Source: Candolleomyces eurysporus (Eukaryota > Basidiomycota > Agaricomycetes > Agaricales > Psathyrellaceae). Taken from it: a stretch of 64,000 nt of DNA. The stretch lies in the NCBI GenBank assembly GCA_027579435.1, contig JANBPK010000757.1, positions 1-64,000 on the forward strand, read 5' to 3'. The notes below the pieces were generated by a model. That model searched no databases and was not told where the DNA came from. It was given only the letters and a program-made list of their open reading frames with translations. Positions 45,544 through 57,742 of the stretch are shown in pieces (position 1 is the first letter of the stretch; each line of letters starts with the position of its first letter). Made by a program: the position numbers and the translations under genes.

Positions 45544-47206
45544 TCAAACTCTAGACACGAAGCCAGCGCCAGGTGTCACAGGAACAGACGCAGCAGGTGT
45601 ATTAATCTGCGACCTGTTGTGTGCCATGTGTGCTTTGATGAGATGGCCTGCAGCGAGCGCACTGAGCAACGACAACTCCCCAGCCAAGACAGCAGAGGCG
45701 ATGATGCGGGCGAGTGTCTGCGCGTTCTGGCCCGGTTGTTGAGGATGAGCGCCTCGAACACCGAGCATGTCGAGAACACCCTGTTGGGGAGCCAGGACGG
45801 TGCCTCCACCAACTGTCCCGACCTCGATACAGGGCATAGTAACCGAAACAAGGAGGTCTTCACCGTTGAGTCCCGTCCTAGAGAAAAGATCTGTCAGCCT
45901 TATAGACTTCGGAACGGAAGATTAGGTACTTACGGTTCCATCAGCGTCATGCACATTGAGCTCTCCACATTCTGCGCCGGGTCTTGACCCGTTGCCAGGA
46001 AGATGGCCGTGAGGATATTCGCAGCATGAGCATTGAATCCGCCGATCGACCCCGCCATCGCGCTGCCCATCAGGTTCTTCTTCACGTTTAAGTTGCACAG
46101 GTCCCTGACTGTCGTCTTTAACACCGTCTTGACGACATGCCCAGGAATTACGGCCTCAGCTACGACACTCTTCCCCCTCCCTTCGATCCAGTTGATCGCC
46201 GCTGGTTTCTTGTCGGTGCAGTAGTTGCCCGAAAGCGCGAGGACGAGCATCTCGGGGAAACGTTTCTGCATCGCTTCCAGCGCCTTCTCTGTCCCCTTCG
46301 AAATCATGTTCATCCCCATTGCGTCGCCGGTCGTCGTAGCGAACCGCACGTAGAGCGTCCTTCCGGCAATCGCTGTCTTCAAACTCTTCAGCTTGGCGAA
46401 CCTCGAAGTCGACTCGAATGCTTCCCGGAGCGCCGCGTGTCCCTCGTTCGAATCGATCCACGCCTTGGCCTTTCCGGCTTGAATAGCAGAGGGGAAGTCG
46501 ATGGCTGGGCCGCGAGTCATACCGTCACCGACGAGGACGGTGCTGACGCCTCCGCCAGCATTGAGAGCTTTGCAGCCTCGAGAGGTTGAGGCGACGAGAG
46601 TGCCTTCAGCTGTGGCCATTGGGATGGGGTATTGTTTGCCATCGACAGTCAAGGGACCAGCGACACCAAGGGGGATTGGGATGTAGCCGACAACGTTCTC
46701 GCAGCAAGCCCCGAGAACTCGGGAGTAATCGTAGTTCTCGTATGGGATGCTTGAGGTTTCGAGCGTCCCGGTGGCCGAGGCACGAGCTATCAAAGATAAT
46801 GTAAGTTTGTGATTCATTTATGATTTATGATTTTGGATGGCGCCTTACAGAGAATAGCACGCCTGATGCGAACAGCTCGTTCGAGTTGGTCCATACCGAA
46901 AACCTTTTCGAGAGCGTATGTGGCAATGCTGCCATTGTTGGCAAGCATGATAACCTCCTCGTCGCTGAGGAGAGCAAGCGATTGGCTCCTTGGCCTGGAA
47001 GATTCCTCGTAGATGGCCAAGCATTCCTTCAGAGAGCGGAGGAAGTAGCTCTCTTCGGAATCTTGCTTAGGCGATGATGATCCCGAATCGGAGGAAGGAG
47101 GCGAAGGCAATGATTGCTCGGGGTGAGCGAGCCTGACCTGCTTCAGCTTCAGCTCCAAGTCCCGAACAGAGAAAGTAGAGGTGTGTTGTTGAGCAATGGA
47201 AGACAT
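45544..47206 (-). CDS. Soluble HMG-CoA reductase, copy 3 (intact)
   Basis: Exons 47206-46849, 46786-45934 and 45877-45544 (358 + 853 + 334 nt) give exactly 515 codons, 514 residues, with no N and no frame break: the reference copy. Residues 1-60 are Ser/Pro-rich leader; the reductase N-domain starts around [12 protein letters not shown]; all catalytic residues listed for copy 1 are present, so it should be active. No transmembrane segment, so cytosolic and outside sterol-induced ER degradation (inference). The first intron carries a small tandem duplication (ATAAATCATAAAT) relative to copies 1 and 2. Divergent from gene X3. Confidence 0.92.
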
Positions 47207-47300
47207 TGTTGCTGAGTTGTTGGAACTGGAGAAGAAAACACCTGTGGAAGCAAGTGAAGCAAGTGGGCTGGTTGCTTTCTCGTAGTCTTCACCCCGATGC

Positions 47301-47307
47301 TTTTATA
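47301..47307 (-). promoter_or_regulatory. TATA box of HMG-CoA reductase 3
   Basis: TATAAAA on the minus strand, 95 nt before the start codon at 47206. Confidence 0.65.
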
Positions 47308-47394
47308 CTCCCGACTCCCCACCTCGCAGATGCACATCAGAGTCGGTCTTTGGGCATGGGACATAGACTTCACGACGCCTTCAAAGCCGAATCC

Positions 47395-47416
47395 GCTGTG
47401 GGACATATCCCACAGC
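47395..47416. promoter_or_regulatory. Palindrome upstream of HMG-CoA reductase 3
   Basis: Same perfect inverted repeat as in copies 1 and 2 (arms GCTGTGGGA / TCCCACAGC), 189 nt before the start codon. Confidence 0.5.
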
Positions 47417-48039
47417 ACCCGCCTGGAAGGACACCCCACTCGGCAAATCCGAGAGGGTCACGTAGCACCACTCTGATGGCGATATGGAAAGCTGTTTTCC
47501 TGTCCCACAAATTGGCTGATTGATTGTCCGAAATAACCCACAACGACGGGTTTCGGCGGTACTCCCTGCAAGATGGACATCAGAAACCAGTGCAACTGTG
47601 ATATCCGAAATCTCACAAGGTACATTCAAAAGAGCTACCCACCTTCGACAAGTCCAAGTCTTCATGGCGAGAGTGAGTGAGATTAGTTTTGCAGAAAGGA
47701 GCTTTCACGGGTTCAAGGTTGGCCAGCATTGACCACATCTTTCTGTGACACCGTGATTTGCAGAGAAAGAGGACGACGGGGAGTTGATATCTTGGAACAG
47801 AGTTTTCACGGAGCTTGAGCCTCGGCCCTTCAACATGGACTAAAGTTGGACTAAAGCAACATTGGGAATTGAAGTAACAGGCTCAAAGCGGCCTTGCCTG
47901 AGGACATCTGCAGGCTAACACACCAAATCATCGCGGAATAGGATCAATATTCCGGACGNTTTTTGTACCCTTATGCTGACCAGACGGACTCTTCATCTGG
48001 TCCCTCCGCTCCCACTGCCACTAATCCTTTCTTGCCCTC

Positions 48040-48396
48040 TTTCCATTTCACACTCGTAAACCGTGCTCGAATCGCAATGCCTTTAGTAGCCAAAGCATCG
48101 CCGATACAGCCGTTTACAGTGAGCGTAGTCCAAAGCCAAGAGCTTCCACGCCCTCGCCGCTCACAGGCAACCTACACTATTACTCTGGGCTATGTGGACC
48201 CTAACCTTGAGGGAGTACGATGAACGGTTCCGCTCGCATCTTGGGTAACGACATTGACAGTTCCACCGTAATTAGTAGGTCGTATCTCGTCATAAGCGGA
48301 AGATGGGAGGAAGTTGGCGATGATGTCCCTGGGATTTTGGTGGCACAGCCGGTAGAGTTGGAGTCAGACGACGAAGATGAGGAGGACGGGCCATAA
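48040..48396 (+). CDS. Gene X3, acidic-tailed protein (partial model)
   Basis: Mirror of X1. Exon ending at 48118 with donor GTGAGC, next exon 48212-48396. It keeps GSARILGNDIDSSTV, SGRWEEVGDDVPGIL and the acidic end, but stops one codon earlier (EEDGP). Five prime part unresolved as in X1. Confidence 0.5.
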
Positions 48397-49066
48397 TCAT
48401 GAACTCATCACGTACAAGGGTAATTTGCTCTGAGCAACGATTTGCCCCGAGCAGACCGCTGAGGATCAAACCCCCTGTTGGGTTCGGGACTTGGAAGAGG
48501 GGCAATGTTATCAAGTTCTCGCCGTCCGATGGGAGAGCCTGAGGAATGAGCCTTAGGTCAACGGTCAAAAGTGAAGAAATTGGCAAAGTGTTTACCTTCT
48601 GGATCTCATCCAACGGTTCAGTGAGTCGTTGACTGGAGAGGAGGTCACAGTAAGGATGTGTATACGCGCACAGTCAGCAATACATGACTGACGTGTGGGA
48701 CCGTGGTACTCGCGAGAGTCTCTTTGCCTCCTTCCGTTGATATCTTGGTGACCAATCAGGACCCTTGTTTATTCGTTGCAAATTTGAGCAACTATATAGT
48801 CGAGAGTCATACTTCTATCCTTCTCGCTCACAATATATACACTATCTGTGCTACGGTGAGGATCTGCTTAAGAGATGGTCAAAGTAGATACGCACCTTGC
48901 TCCAGACGTGAATGGGGTGCATTTTCACGAGTCCGAGCAGAATCGCCGAGAAGCTCAGAGACGATCAAGAGGGGGATATTTTACTCGCAGACTGAGCCCT
49001 TCTGGAGGTCATGACAGTCGTAGTGGTTGGGTGCCGACTCCACGATACTTCCAACCAAGAGCACGG

Positions 49067-49456
49067 CTAGCATTCACAACCTTCGCTCGCTCCTCCACAT
49101 CGGCCACCTTCATCTTCTGCTACAAAACAATCGAAGCTTTCCGGTCTGAATATTCCTTGACTTGAGCCTGTACCATCCGATGAATTCGTAGATGCTTCGA
49201 GAGGTACATAGTGAAGCAAACGCTTGTAAACGACCGAACTGGTGTCGTCATGGGACATGGCATGCTCTGGGCGTATCACCTGACGACCTTGCCCTCGGGT
49301 ATCCCGACGCCATACCTCTGGACAACTTCTCGATGTTCGTCTGGGGCACATTGTGGAGTAGATTTGGAGTGGATAGGGAGGATATGAAGACGGATCGGAC
49401 TGAGGCAAGAGCTCAGAACGATGACTGAATGATCTTGGAATGATGGCGATCGTCAC
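49067..49456 (-). pseudogene. Gene W relic, mirror copy
   Basis: Mirror of 8143-8600. A one-base difference changes the frame around the EKFLQR segment, so at least one copy is broken. Confidence 0.3.
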
Positions 49457-49529
49457 ACTATTTGCCCAAAAAGGAATACTGATGGGAATGCTGATGGAGG
49501 TCAGAGTCCGGACTCACCTCGTCTGAAAT

Positions 49530-50029
49530 GCAGCTTCATCCTCACACCCTGCACCTGCATCTGGGCGTAACCTCAATTTGAAAAGTCTGAAAAATTTCTG
49601 GCAATATTTGGGGCGAATGGTGCGAGGCGTTCGTGAGCTCAATCTCCTGTGTTGTTCGCCGTTGCTCACCGATCGGCTCGAATAGTCGCGACATTTCTCC
49701 CGCTATACTACCCGCCCGTTTACTGACCCTCGCAATTTCGACGTATGCCTCCGCCTTAGAGGCACGGGTTTTTGAACCAGAGGTAGGTGCTATAACATCT
49801 TGCTTGATCGTGTGTGGTGACCGTCGAAAGACGACTTGGAAGCACCCGAAGCTCACTGAAGAAGTTGTGATGCTCGAGATGCACGCCTCATCTATCACAC
49901 ATCTATCACCATCCATAGACTATGAGCCCACGGCATTCGATCTGCTTTGGCCCGTAGAACTTTCTGCCCATCCCATCTCCATTCTCCCATCTCGCCTCTC
50001 CCCGTTCTATTTATCTCTCGTTTTCAATT
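49530..50029 (+). pseudogene. Gene Y relic, mirror copy
   Basis: Mirror of 7576-8080 and in the same orientation as the better preserved gene Y at 60818-61093; frame breaks remain. Confidence 0.5.
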
Positions 50030-50560
50030 GCACATGTCACTTTCACATCATTAGACGATGCCGTTGCTGTATTCGAGTCTGCCAAACAAGAACTCTTCTA
50101 TATGGATAGAACAGAACTGCGTGTCTTGTATAGCGAAGAGCGGGCTTACCCCTTCCCGTCGCTTGTTCTTCGATAACTCCCGAGGTGGCGAGTTGGTGGC
50201 GCCGCGAGACTTCTCTGTGAATGTGCTTCTTAGGTTGATAATGCTTGGTTTAGTAAGTGCTATTCATTAATCACAAGACTAATAAATACTTATCGCGCTT
50301 TTTGGGTTCTCTCCATGTGTTGCGTACGATATACTTGTGCTTCCTCTTCTTTCTTCTTCAATGGAGGTCGTGTGAAGGACACAGGAGAATACAAACCCAG
50401 CGGCGACGTCCAGTTCCACATTGTCGAGCATGCCGCTCACAATCACCGGCTCGGATGGTACACCAGTATTCTCGAAGCTCGCCAAGGATGGTCGGGAAGG
50501 AGATGTTTTCAAACCTCGTGGCTACAGGGGACGATCGAACCAAAGCTACCAATGACAACG
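50030..50560 (+). pseudogene. RRM protein relic R5
   Basis: Mirror of R2: RRM exons 2 and 3 with breaks, joined upstream to gene Y sequence at the same junction. Confidence 0.7.
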
Positions 50561-51947
50561 GTGAGCCTACTAGCCAGAGTATGGATTTCTGTGAGCCTAG
50601 TTGATAGACCAAGGGTCCCTCATGCCCTAAAAGGGACCTTGGATTTCTTCTTGATAGAGTTGATGCCACTTGTCCTAGGGTTCTCGAGGCGAGACGATCG
50701 GCTGGTTCGAGGAGCCTGCTCATTAGTTAGCCATGTGTGCACCTACATACATATTCTCGTGGTTTCAAATCGAGCTTTGACGTCAATGCAAAATGAATGA
50801 GGGGGGTGAAACCAGGTTGGGCGTAAACCCGCTTTGGCACTCCCATGCGCCCGGCTTCGAAACGGCCTTCCTGTGAACGCGCTGATGTGCGATGAGAGAG
50901 AGATTGAAAGACGATGATCGGCGAAGTAACAAGTCGATCCTAAGACAGCGAATTCTGACATTTGATACGGTTCTAGTGGATCAGTAGATGACTTTGCGAG
51001 TGCCCATTCTCCGAGTAAAGACCTCCGATCCGTGGACAAACCGAAGACGAATGGGGAAGATTGCAAGAGATTGAGACACGCCCCTTGAGAAACTACGCTT
51101 TCGATGCATGCTTTGAAAGGTTTCATACTCATTCACACCCTCAAGTAGGTCTACCCCGATTTCTAGTTTATGCTATTGTGCAAACCGGGGGCTGAGGCCT
51201 GAGGGTTGATTATGAGCGGCGTGTTCTGTGGGGTAACTTCTAAAGCGTGTGGAATGATCAACAGACTTTTTCTTCTGTGTCAACACGAAGGTTTTGTTAT
51301 TGGGTAGTCAAGGTAACGCCAGCTGAGCAAGAGTACCGTACTCTACGCAGTAGGCCTTCTCAGTACGACGTGCAGCGGCTCCGGTCAATGTTGGCAATAG
51401 CCAGATATGGGAGAACAAATTCAGCTACACGTTCTGAAACATCGATGTATTTCGTCCTTTGCGCAGCTCTAGTTTTGACCACTTTTGTTGACCTTTCTCT
51501 GTACGTTTGCGGTGCGGAGAAGTGTTCGTCACGGCAGCAGTACAAGGAACTCTGACGTATGTGTATGTATGGCGGGTAAGCTGGCCTTTCGAAGTTAGTC
51601 TCCATCATGATCGGATTTACAGTCCAGCACACTGAAAAGGAGGCATAGCGACTAACAAGCTCCGGAAAATTGGCGGGTTCAGGGCGCTCTTCTCGACTTC
51701 AAGAATTAAGTAGACGTAAATCAAGCACACTTCGCAGCGGTGAAGTCTGGCCGACCAGTTTGTTACTCTATTGAGGACATCAAATTATCTGGGAGCTAAG
51801 CGCCCGCCCCAGTGGAGGCATAGAAGATAAAGTACATCGACGGTAGCTGCCTAATTTATTTATTCTTTCGTTTGTCTAGGCCCTGACCACTGTTGAAGCA
51901 GGCGAAGACGAGCGCAGGCAAATTATTACGTTGGGGTGGCCTTGATG
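50561..51947. other. No gene seen
   Basis: Mirror of 5649-7079; no gene recognised. Confidence 0.35.
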
Positions 51948-52300
51948 TCACTTGCGATAGCTGCTAGGAGCCATGCGAGTCGTCTCAGACCCTCGAAATC
52001 TGTCTACCGGCGGAAGGGGTAAATTGGAATTCGGGTAGATCAACGGGGGCGGCTGTAGTGGCAAGGTCGTATTCTGCAAATTCGACGATACTGACGGCGA
52101 GGTCGCGCTCTGCAACGCTTGCCCACCGTTCCACCCCGAGTAATTTGGCAATGGGACTGGAACGTCGAGGTCGATTGGACTCGGCGCTTTGTACGTCTGG
52201 GAAGACGAAGTTTGCTTGGTGCGCTTACTCCCTGTTGACGAAAGTCAGCAAACAAAAATAGCCGCTCCTGAATCTTCAGTAATTGACCATCCATCCACAT
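51948..52300 (-). CDS. Small two-exon family protein C2
   Basis: Exon 1 52300-52288 (13 nt), exon 2 52231-51948, 98 residues in frame. Signature SPIDLDVPVPLPNYSGW, then LQPPPLIYPNSNLPLPPVDR and the ending APSSYRK. The intact reference for C1. Confidence 0.62.
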
Positions 52301-53228
52301 TGCTTCCGATCTCCTTCAGAGAACCTGACTTTGAGGTAGGATTTGGAACAGGTAGAAGAGTATTTATCAAATTTATCAGGGATAAGAAATAATCACAGCA
52401 GTGAAGGGGAAATACAGAAAGGGTAGGAAGTCTGTTCTAGCACATTTATACGATCTCTCTCTCTCTCAGGCTGTCTTGTTTGCGTCCATATGCGTGCTAC
52501 CCAGGTGATCTGCTATCTATTGGGTGTCCGATCGAGTTCCAGTCTGACGCTGGTCCCTAAGGCTTGGCGCTGTAACGTCACAGCTGCACCGGCCTCTCGT
52601 GGTGCAGCACTTTGAAGTCATTACCTGGCGAGGGAAACGATCTGAGAAGGAGTATTGAGTTCTTTCCACATATAGTGGCATAAGCCAGACCTACGAACTC
52701 ATCGGCGAAGAGAGATTTCTTGATTGACATGATGATATTATCATAAGTGCCGAACAGATACCTTTCTCGGATAGTCTTTTCGTCCGATACGCCCAAGCCC
52801 GTTCGAATTTCCCGGAGTTTGACAAGTCGCCAACGTAACACTTGCATGAGAAATTTTACAGGTCCGTATTGATGCTTTATCTTCTATGTTTCCACCGGCT
52901 GCGCAAGTGTTTACAGAGGTGACGACCCATTGTCGGAGCGTCTTCAAAGCGCCAATCCATTCCGACCTTTAGCCGTTGACCCAGTTGTACAAACACGGTC
53001 AGATCTCGTTGATACACTCACAGATTGGCCAAACATAATCTACATACATCCTTTGCCAAGCCCGCCTCAGTATAGTCTCGGTACCCATCCGTTTGTGGTG
53101 ACAAGCTGTCTAAAAAGGGACTACGTATCGCAAATGTCTGCGAGGGGTATACTTCGGCGAATTTAGACTTCCTCGGGGTTTTCGCTCATTCTGGGGTTCT
53201 CGCTCACTTGGTTCTTTTCCTTCCTGTG
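52301..53228. other. No gene seen
   Basis: Mirror of 4389-5291. Confidence 0.35.
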
Positions 53229-53666
53229 CTAGCTCAAGGCTGGTGCTAAATGAGAAGAGTGGACTTGTGGTGTACCCTTACCGAAATGCTCGCAAAATCC
53301 AGACTTAATTTTATCTCGATGCAGCTCAAAGGTCCTTGGGTGGCACGCATGTGCCATTGAAGCTGACATAACAAACCAAGCAGCGTTGAAACTACCGCGC
53401 TTAGACGGTCCGTCAAATGTCGACATCTCACCTATACCCCCTTGTTCCCCAGCTATCCGGCAGTCCTCGACTCCCTTCCTTTGCTGAACATAGTTGAGGT
53501 CAATATATATGGCCTCAGGATGTCTACAAGCAGGAGAAAAACGTCGACCTGACAACTTCGGCCTACAGAAAGCCCTTTGAATTATCAACAGACGATCGCC
53601 TTCAGATTGTCTGGTGGAGATAGTGGTGAAAGTAGAATGATAGCTGCCAGTATCTGGTAACTCCAT
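53229..53666 (-). CDS. Candidate unrecognised protein, 145 residues (mirror copy)
   Basis: Open frame corresponding to 3945-4388, with one codon inserted and two deleted relative to it, all in frame. Confidence 0.35.
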   Translation of the reverse strand: MELPDTGSYHSTFTTISTRQSEGDRLLIIQRAFCRPKLSGRRFSPACRHPEAIYIDLNYVQQRKGVEDCRIAGEQGGIGEMSTFDGPSKRGSFNAAWFVMSASMAHACHPRTFELHRDKIKSGFCEHFGKGTPQVHSSHLAPALS

Positions 53667-53919
53667 GAAGGTGGAGCATCGATGGAAACGGTACAGAGCT
53701 CACTAGGAGCTATCAGGTGTGCTGAACTTTCGGTTTTCTCCAGGCGGCTCGTGCTTTGTGTAACCGTAGCGGCAGCCGTTCTAATGTAGGGAGGACTGGA
53801 GCAAGACCGTCAGGTATATCCTTGGCTTAGAAGGTGTCCTGATTCCTGCTCTCTTTCATGGCAGCAGATCTTATCCCGTTCAACATGGCTCTCTTTGTAG
53901 ATGAATATCATTCCCAAAT

Positions 53920-55054
53920 TTGACGACACCACCGAAGCTTTCAAGGAGGACAGCCAAAGCCCGCAGCCATCCTTGCGACATCATACGCGGAGACGGACGC
54001 CCTCTACGAAACCACGGGCTGGAAGGATTCGATCCTTCTTATATTGAACACCGCCCTTCGCCCCTCTGCAATGCCTCCCGCTCGACGACTCTCAAAACTC
54101 CTGTCCTTGGCGGAAGCATCAGGTCCGAGTTGTCGTTGACGTCGCGCCGGGCTGCCAGAGCCTCTGTAGCGTGGAACGCTGCTGCGTCTAGCGTTATGCA
54201 TTCACAATACCCCAATCAGCAGGTTGTCCAACGGGCTCGAGGTGTCAGCGCTTCCGCTATTGTCGAGGAGGAAAGCAGGAGAAGTGGCAGCAGCACGTTG
54301 GGCAAGGTAACTGACGCCGTTCGTAAGCGCATATGGTGTTTGTGGGTCCGATACCGTTCTTTGCGACTGAGGAGAATATGAAAGGGGTATTTGGGGTCGC
54401 CGCTCCTATTCAGGAGGTCATGTCCGGAAGTAAGTTTTTGTTTTTGCTTGCTTTAAGTCAGTATTCTGATGGAATTTTGCGTCTTTGTTTTAGAGAGGGG
54501 AAGAGGACGCGAAACACCCCATTCGCGCGTGTCGTTAGGCGGTGCTGTTGCTGTCGTCGAGTCTGCCAAATTAAAACAGAAACCCCTCTCTGTATGGAAG
54601 GAAGGGAACTGCGTGTTGATTACAGCGAGAGGGGCTCGTACCCTCCCTCCCATCGGCTGTTCTTCGACAACGACAACTCCCAAAACGGTGATTTAGTAGC
54701 ACTGCGAGATTTGCTCGGCGAACCTTGGCCTGAGAATCCTTGGTTCGGTGAGTATCATTCATTAATCATTCTACTTGGTAACCTATTGCGCTTTCTTTGA
54801 ATCGTTCGATGTGTTCGTGTATGATTTACTGACCTTCCTTCTTGCTTCCTCTTGTTTTTCAATGAAGGTCGTGTGAAGGAAGCCGGGGAATATAGACCCA
54901 GCGGCATAATCCATTTTTACGCAGTCGAGCAACCCACTCAAGCTGAGGAACCGCTCGAAAGATGCCAAGGACCGGATGGTACACCTGTTCACTTCAGGTT
55001 TGCCAGGGATGATGCAAAAGAGGTATGTTCACTCATCGCCGTGGCAAGCTCGGT
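53920..55054 (+). pseudogene. RRM protein relic R6
   Basis: Mirror of R1 with the same deletion before RNP2 and several further differences, including two extra codons in a LKQKPL segment. Confidence 0.7.
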
Positions 55055-55059
55055 TTAAC

Positions 55060-56021
55060 CTGAAACAAATTTGCTAATAGCAGCGAATCATATGCTATGT
55101 GGTAGCCCCCATTTAGAGACTGAGGGTTCGCGGGATCGTTACGCCATAAAGGCCTTTGGGTTTCCCCGTGACACAGTCGCCCATCCTACCCGTTGCATCC
55201 TGCCCCACTCATGTGGTGTGTATTTTGTCTAATTTCTTCGGTCACGGTGTTAAATTGTGCCCGCTCAACACGTACCATTTTGCAATGCTGGTTACTGGCA
55301 CAGACGCGCCTGCGAAACTCGTGCGACTAAGTAGTGCGTATCACAACAGTGCATTTTATTGCGGCACCGGTATCTGAATATAGCGCAGGCTAAATGACAC
55401 ATGCTCACCTCCTTGGACTCCGGATAACAAAGTGATCTGATTTCGTCTTCAGGATGCGAATGCATGAAAGCAGCCCGAGCGGGGGTACAAGGCAGGAAGA
55501 AGGTGCTAAGGAAATTGAAGGCATCCGGCGTACGGCTTACCCGACACTGCCCTTGTATAGATTGAAAGTCGGGATCCACAGGTCCCAGCGGGCGGCTCTT
55601 CACGCCGACGGCATCACTAAGCGCTCAAGATAGATCGAGTTAGAAACACGTTTCCAGCTCTTGCAAATGCGCTAATGCGCTCTTCGTTCCAGCCGTTGAC
55701 CAGTTCCAAAGATTTTATGAACATTACAGGCCTCTTTGATAAATTAACGAATACCAAATACACACTTTGTACAAGAACATTGTGTTAGTATAGCCATACA
55801 ATAGGTAACCCAGTTTTGTCATGAATACATGACGAATCGTATACAGAAATTGCGCGGACTAGCAACCTGAAGTATCCGCATCAAGGAGCTCCAAGCCCTA
55901 TTGAATCCCGTGGGTGCGTCCTGTTATTTGGAGCGCAACCGGCCTTGGGCGCTTACGCCATTTAAGTCCGAGTCACGGCCACTCGCACGGATTGCGAGCG
56001 AGTGACTGGGACTCAGAGCGA
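55060..56021. other. No gene seen
   Basis: Mirror of 1599-2579. Confidence 0.35.
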
Positions 56022-56406
56022 TCAAGTGTGTTTCTTGGATGTCACATGCGCAGGAGTCGTGGTCTTTGACCCTTGGACTCCTTCAGATGGAAGGGGTATA
56101 CTGAGCCCTGAGTGAACCAAAGGGGGCGGCTTCGCGGGCGAACCTGTGTTTTGCAAATGTAGCGGCGACGACGGCGGCGGCAAAGCGACACCATGCGGCG
56201 AGACGCCGTTCACTAGACCGCCATCTGTGAGCTTCCATCCCGAGTACATTGGGAATGGGACTGGAATGCCGAGGTCGATCGCGCTTGGTGACTCATTTTT
56301 TCTTGGGGAAAAAACCCTGTCTAACACGGTTATTGCGGCTGCTCCCTGTCGGCCACGATGGTGAGTGATTACTTTCTGACTCAGCAGCTTACAACCAACC
56401 GTTCAT
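56022..56406 (-). pseudogene. Small two-exon family member B2 (one-base frameshift)
   Basis: Exon 1 56406-56400 (ATGAACG), exon 2 56345-56022. It has six A where B1 has five, just before the ESPSAIDLGIPVPF segment, which shifts the frame. A homopolymer length difference, so real or a base-calling error. Confidence 0.55.
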
Positions 56407-57378
56407 AACAGAATATCCTCCTACAAGGCTGCTGAAATAGATACAGGGAATAGACTAGGTAGAAAGGTGTCCTTTGGTGACGGGGACTGGAGTCGGGGGG
56501 ACGAGGGTAGAGGGAAGAAAGGGCAAAGGGGTAGGTATATATATATGGTCCTCCCAACATGTTTACCGCTCTTTGAAGACATGCCTTAGGCGGTAATGTA
56601 GCGTAATAACGGAGACTTCCGAGCATCAGGGACTTTTTACGATTGCCCTCAACTATGGCCTGGCATTCCCGAACCATCTAAGGACTGTAAAATGCCATTT
56701 TAGGTAGATATCTCAGATTGACCCGGCTCTAACATCTGCCGCGTGGCAGAAACCAAGGCTTGTATTATGCAAGATGTGATATAGGGGTTGTACAAGATCT
56801 GGTTCACAGCTTAATCTCGTTCGACTTGCCCTCTGTGTTTAATACTCGGGGAAACACCGGGGCGTGTGTCGGATTTGGAGACACTCAATGCCAACGCTAA
56901 TAACCTCGCCTACGAATTGATTGAACGATCTTCACACTCAAAGCTGCATATCAGGCTAATGCGGTGCCGAAGAAGACAGGGACTTCTCAACGCCTGAGAC
57001 GGGGAGTACATCAATATGCAATAGATATATCCTCTCCCATGGCTCAACACCGACGCCCGCAAGGCTATCCATATCAAAGACCCTTCGTTAATTTCCAGAG
57101 GCATCCTCGTGCGCAGCCCGCTCATGCGGCGGGCGAATTATTGCTATCCAGAATAGTAAGTCAAACTGGGGCTGCGTACACAAACGAACTTGTAATTAAA
57201 ACGCATCTGCCTTCACAGTGGGGCTGAATCATAGCAAGCTGGTTCAACGAAACTGGTTCACATTCAATTTGATGATCTCCATTATTACTCGAGTTAATCA
57301 GATTGATTGGCGCTAAGGGCACGGCGGCCGACAGGAGGGCTCCCAGATGGCAATTTGAAAGGTATGGGCGCAGGCGAC
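56407..57378. other. No gene seen
   Basis: Mirror of 243-1214, including the TATATATA run before B2. Confidence 0.35.
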
Positions 57379-57742
57379 CTATTTGTCGCCGCGTTGACTG
57401 CCACTGAAGGGCGTTCGAGTCGCCTGAGGCCCCAAAAACCCATCCACCCGAGGGAGCGGTCTATGGAAAGTTGGATGAACGGGAGGTGGATGCCGCGGTG
57501 AGGAGGTCGTATTCTGCAAATTTGCTGTCGACGGCGATACTGACAAAGAGATGGTACCCTGCGACGCTTTACCGCCGTTCCATCCCGAGTAATTTGGTAG
57601 TGGGACGGGAACGCCGAGGTCTATCGGGCTGGGGGTGTTATATGCCGTGAAAGATGCGTTTGTCTGGGGGAATTTATTCTCTGTTGGCGACNATGAGNGA
57701 AGAGCCATTGCTGCACCNCGAGCTCTTAGACTGACCGTTCAT
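57379..57742 (-). CDS. Small two-exon family protein A2
   Basis: Exon 1 57742-57736 (ATGAACG), 55-nt intron with donor GTCAGT (contains Ns), exon 2 57680-57379; 102 residues in frame. Begins MNENKFPQTNASFTAYNTPS, then PIDLGVPVPLPNYSGW, ending with SQRGDK. Complete form of A1. Confidence 0.6.

Larger units (their letters stand above)
45365..57620 (-). repeat. Right arm of giant inverted repeat
   Basis: Mirror copy of 1-12225, in the same gene order on the opposite strand: HMG-CoA reductase copy 3, gene X3, relics of genes W and Y, RRM relic, small gene C2, candidate gene, RRM relic, small genes B2 and A2. Most differences from the left arm are single substitutions and 1-6 nt indels. Confidence 0.93.
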
